Shown here piece after piece: positions 5,632 to 5,751 of a DNA stretch of 5,751 nucleotides. This DNA comes from Rubrobacter sp. GTDB lineage: Bacteria; Actinomycetota; Rubrobacteria; Rubrobacterales; Rubrobacteraceae. Each line of letters opens with the position of its first letter. Within the stretch, counting starts at the first letter, position 1. The notes beneath the pieces are model-generated. The model had not been told where the DNA came from. It was given only the letters and a program-made list of their open reading frames with translations, and did no database searches. The stretch is taken from the NCBI GenBank assembly GCA_013815485.1, contig JACDGB010000138.1:1-5751 (forward strand), read 5' to 3'. A program made the position numbers and the translations under genes.

Positions 5632-5751
5632 ATGAGCACGGGGATTGGCTGGCAGGGATTCCATCACGTGGCGCTCGTGACTGCCGATCTGGACGCCACG
5701 CTGCGTTTCTACGAGGACGTCCTCGGTATGGAGGCGGGTGAGATCATGGGC
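5632..5751 (+). CDS. VOC-superfamily (glyoxalase/dioxygenase fold) protein, 5' part only
   Basis: Forty codons are visible before the window ends. FHHVALVTADLDATLRFYEDVLGM (10-33, quoted here only by its pattern of a His pair, a hydrophobic strand, a D-L-D turn and a helix ending F-Y-x-D-x-L-G-M) is the typical first beta-alpha unit of vicinal-oxygen-chelate proteins. His12 is the likely first metal ligand. Members include glyoxalase I, methylmalonyl-CoA epimerase, extradiol dioxygenases and fosfomycin-resistance enzymes; the visible part cannot tell these apart. ATG 5632 is chosen because the fold begins right after it; the ATG at 5628 is in another frame that gives an unrelated protein. It lies beyond the sdh terminator with its own candidate promoter, so it is probably a separate unit. 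Confidence 0.85.
   Translation, partial: MSTGIGWQGFHHVALVTADLDATLRFYEDVLGMEAGEIMG

Noticed and set aside
1..5751. CRISPR arrays, tRNA or rRNA genes, insertion sequences, attachment sites
   Set aside because: No direct-repeat array, no cloverleaf-like segment, no transposase-like frame and no terminal inverted repeats were seen.

Overview
This is high-GC DNA with strong G/C preference at third codon positions. It carries a complex II of the type known from mycobacteria (Sdh1, 'type F') and a weakly sugar-linked PTS core. The combination suggests an actinobacterium, perhaps of the Rubrobacter / deep-branching Actinomycetota kind. That placement is an inference from gene content and protein style, not from a marker gene.

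Layout. The left third (1-1928) is a minus-strand operon read towards position 1: HPr (ptsH, 1928-1671), a small cupin of the type II phosphomannose isomerase family (1619-1251), and PTS enzyme I (ptsI, from 1254, running off the left edge after 418 codons). The cupin stop and ptsI start overlap by 4 nt (GTGA). Positions 1929-2183 are a divergent intergenic region with a plausible -10 box for the plus-strand operon, an inverted repeat and two small palindromes.

The right two thirds (2184-5548) form a tight plus-strand operon for succinate:quinone oxidoreductase: a five-helix membrane subunit (sdhC-like), the flavoprotein sdhA and the iron-sulfur protein sdhB. sdhC and sdhA are 12 nt apart; sdhA and sdhB overlap by 4 nt (ATGA). 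The operon ends in a clear Rho-independent terminator (5573-5608). About 25 bases later a VOC/glyoxalase-fold gene begins (5632) and runs off the right edge; its -10 box lies so close to the ATG that the mRNA may be leaderless.

How the parts work together. SdhA oxidises succinate at a covalently bound FAD. SdhB carries electrons through [2Fe-2S], [4Fe-4S] and [3Fe-4S] centres to the membrane subunit, which reduces quinone (probably menaquinone). The membrane subunit belongs to the family in which a Rieske-type [2Fe-2S] cluster replaces haem, and it has Cys and His residues in or next to its helices that could serve as ligands. On the other strand, enzyme I takes phosphate from PEP and passes it to HPr. 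No sugar-specific EII or DhaM partner is visible here, so the phosphate acceptor is unknown. Nothing in the window is clearly a new system. The most interesting points are the type F complex II, the cupin wedged between ptsH and ptsI, and the regulatory architecture of the two intergenic regions.
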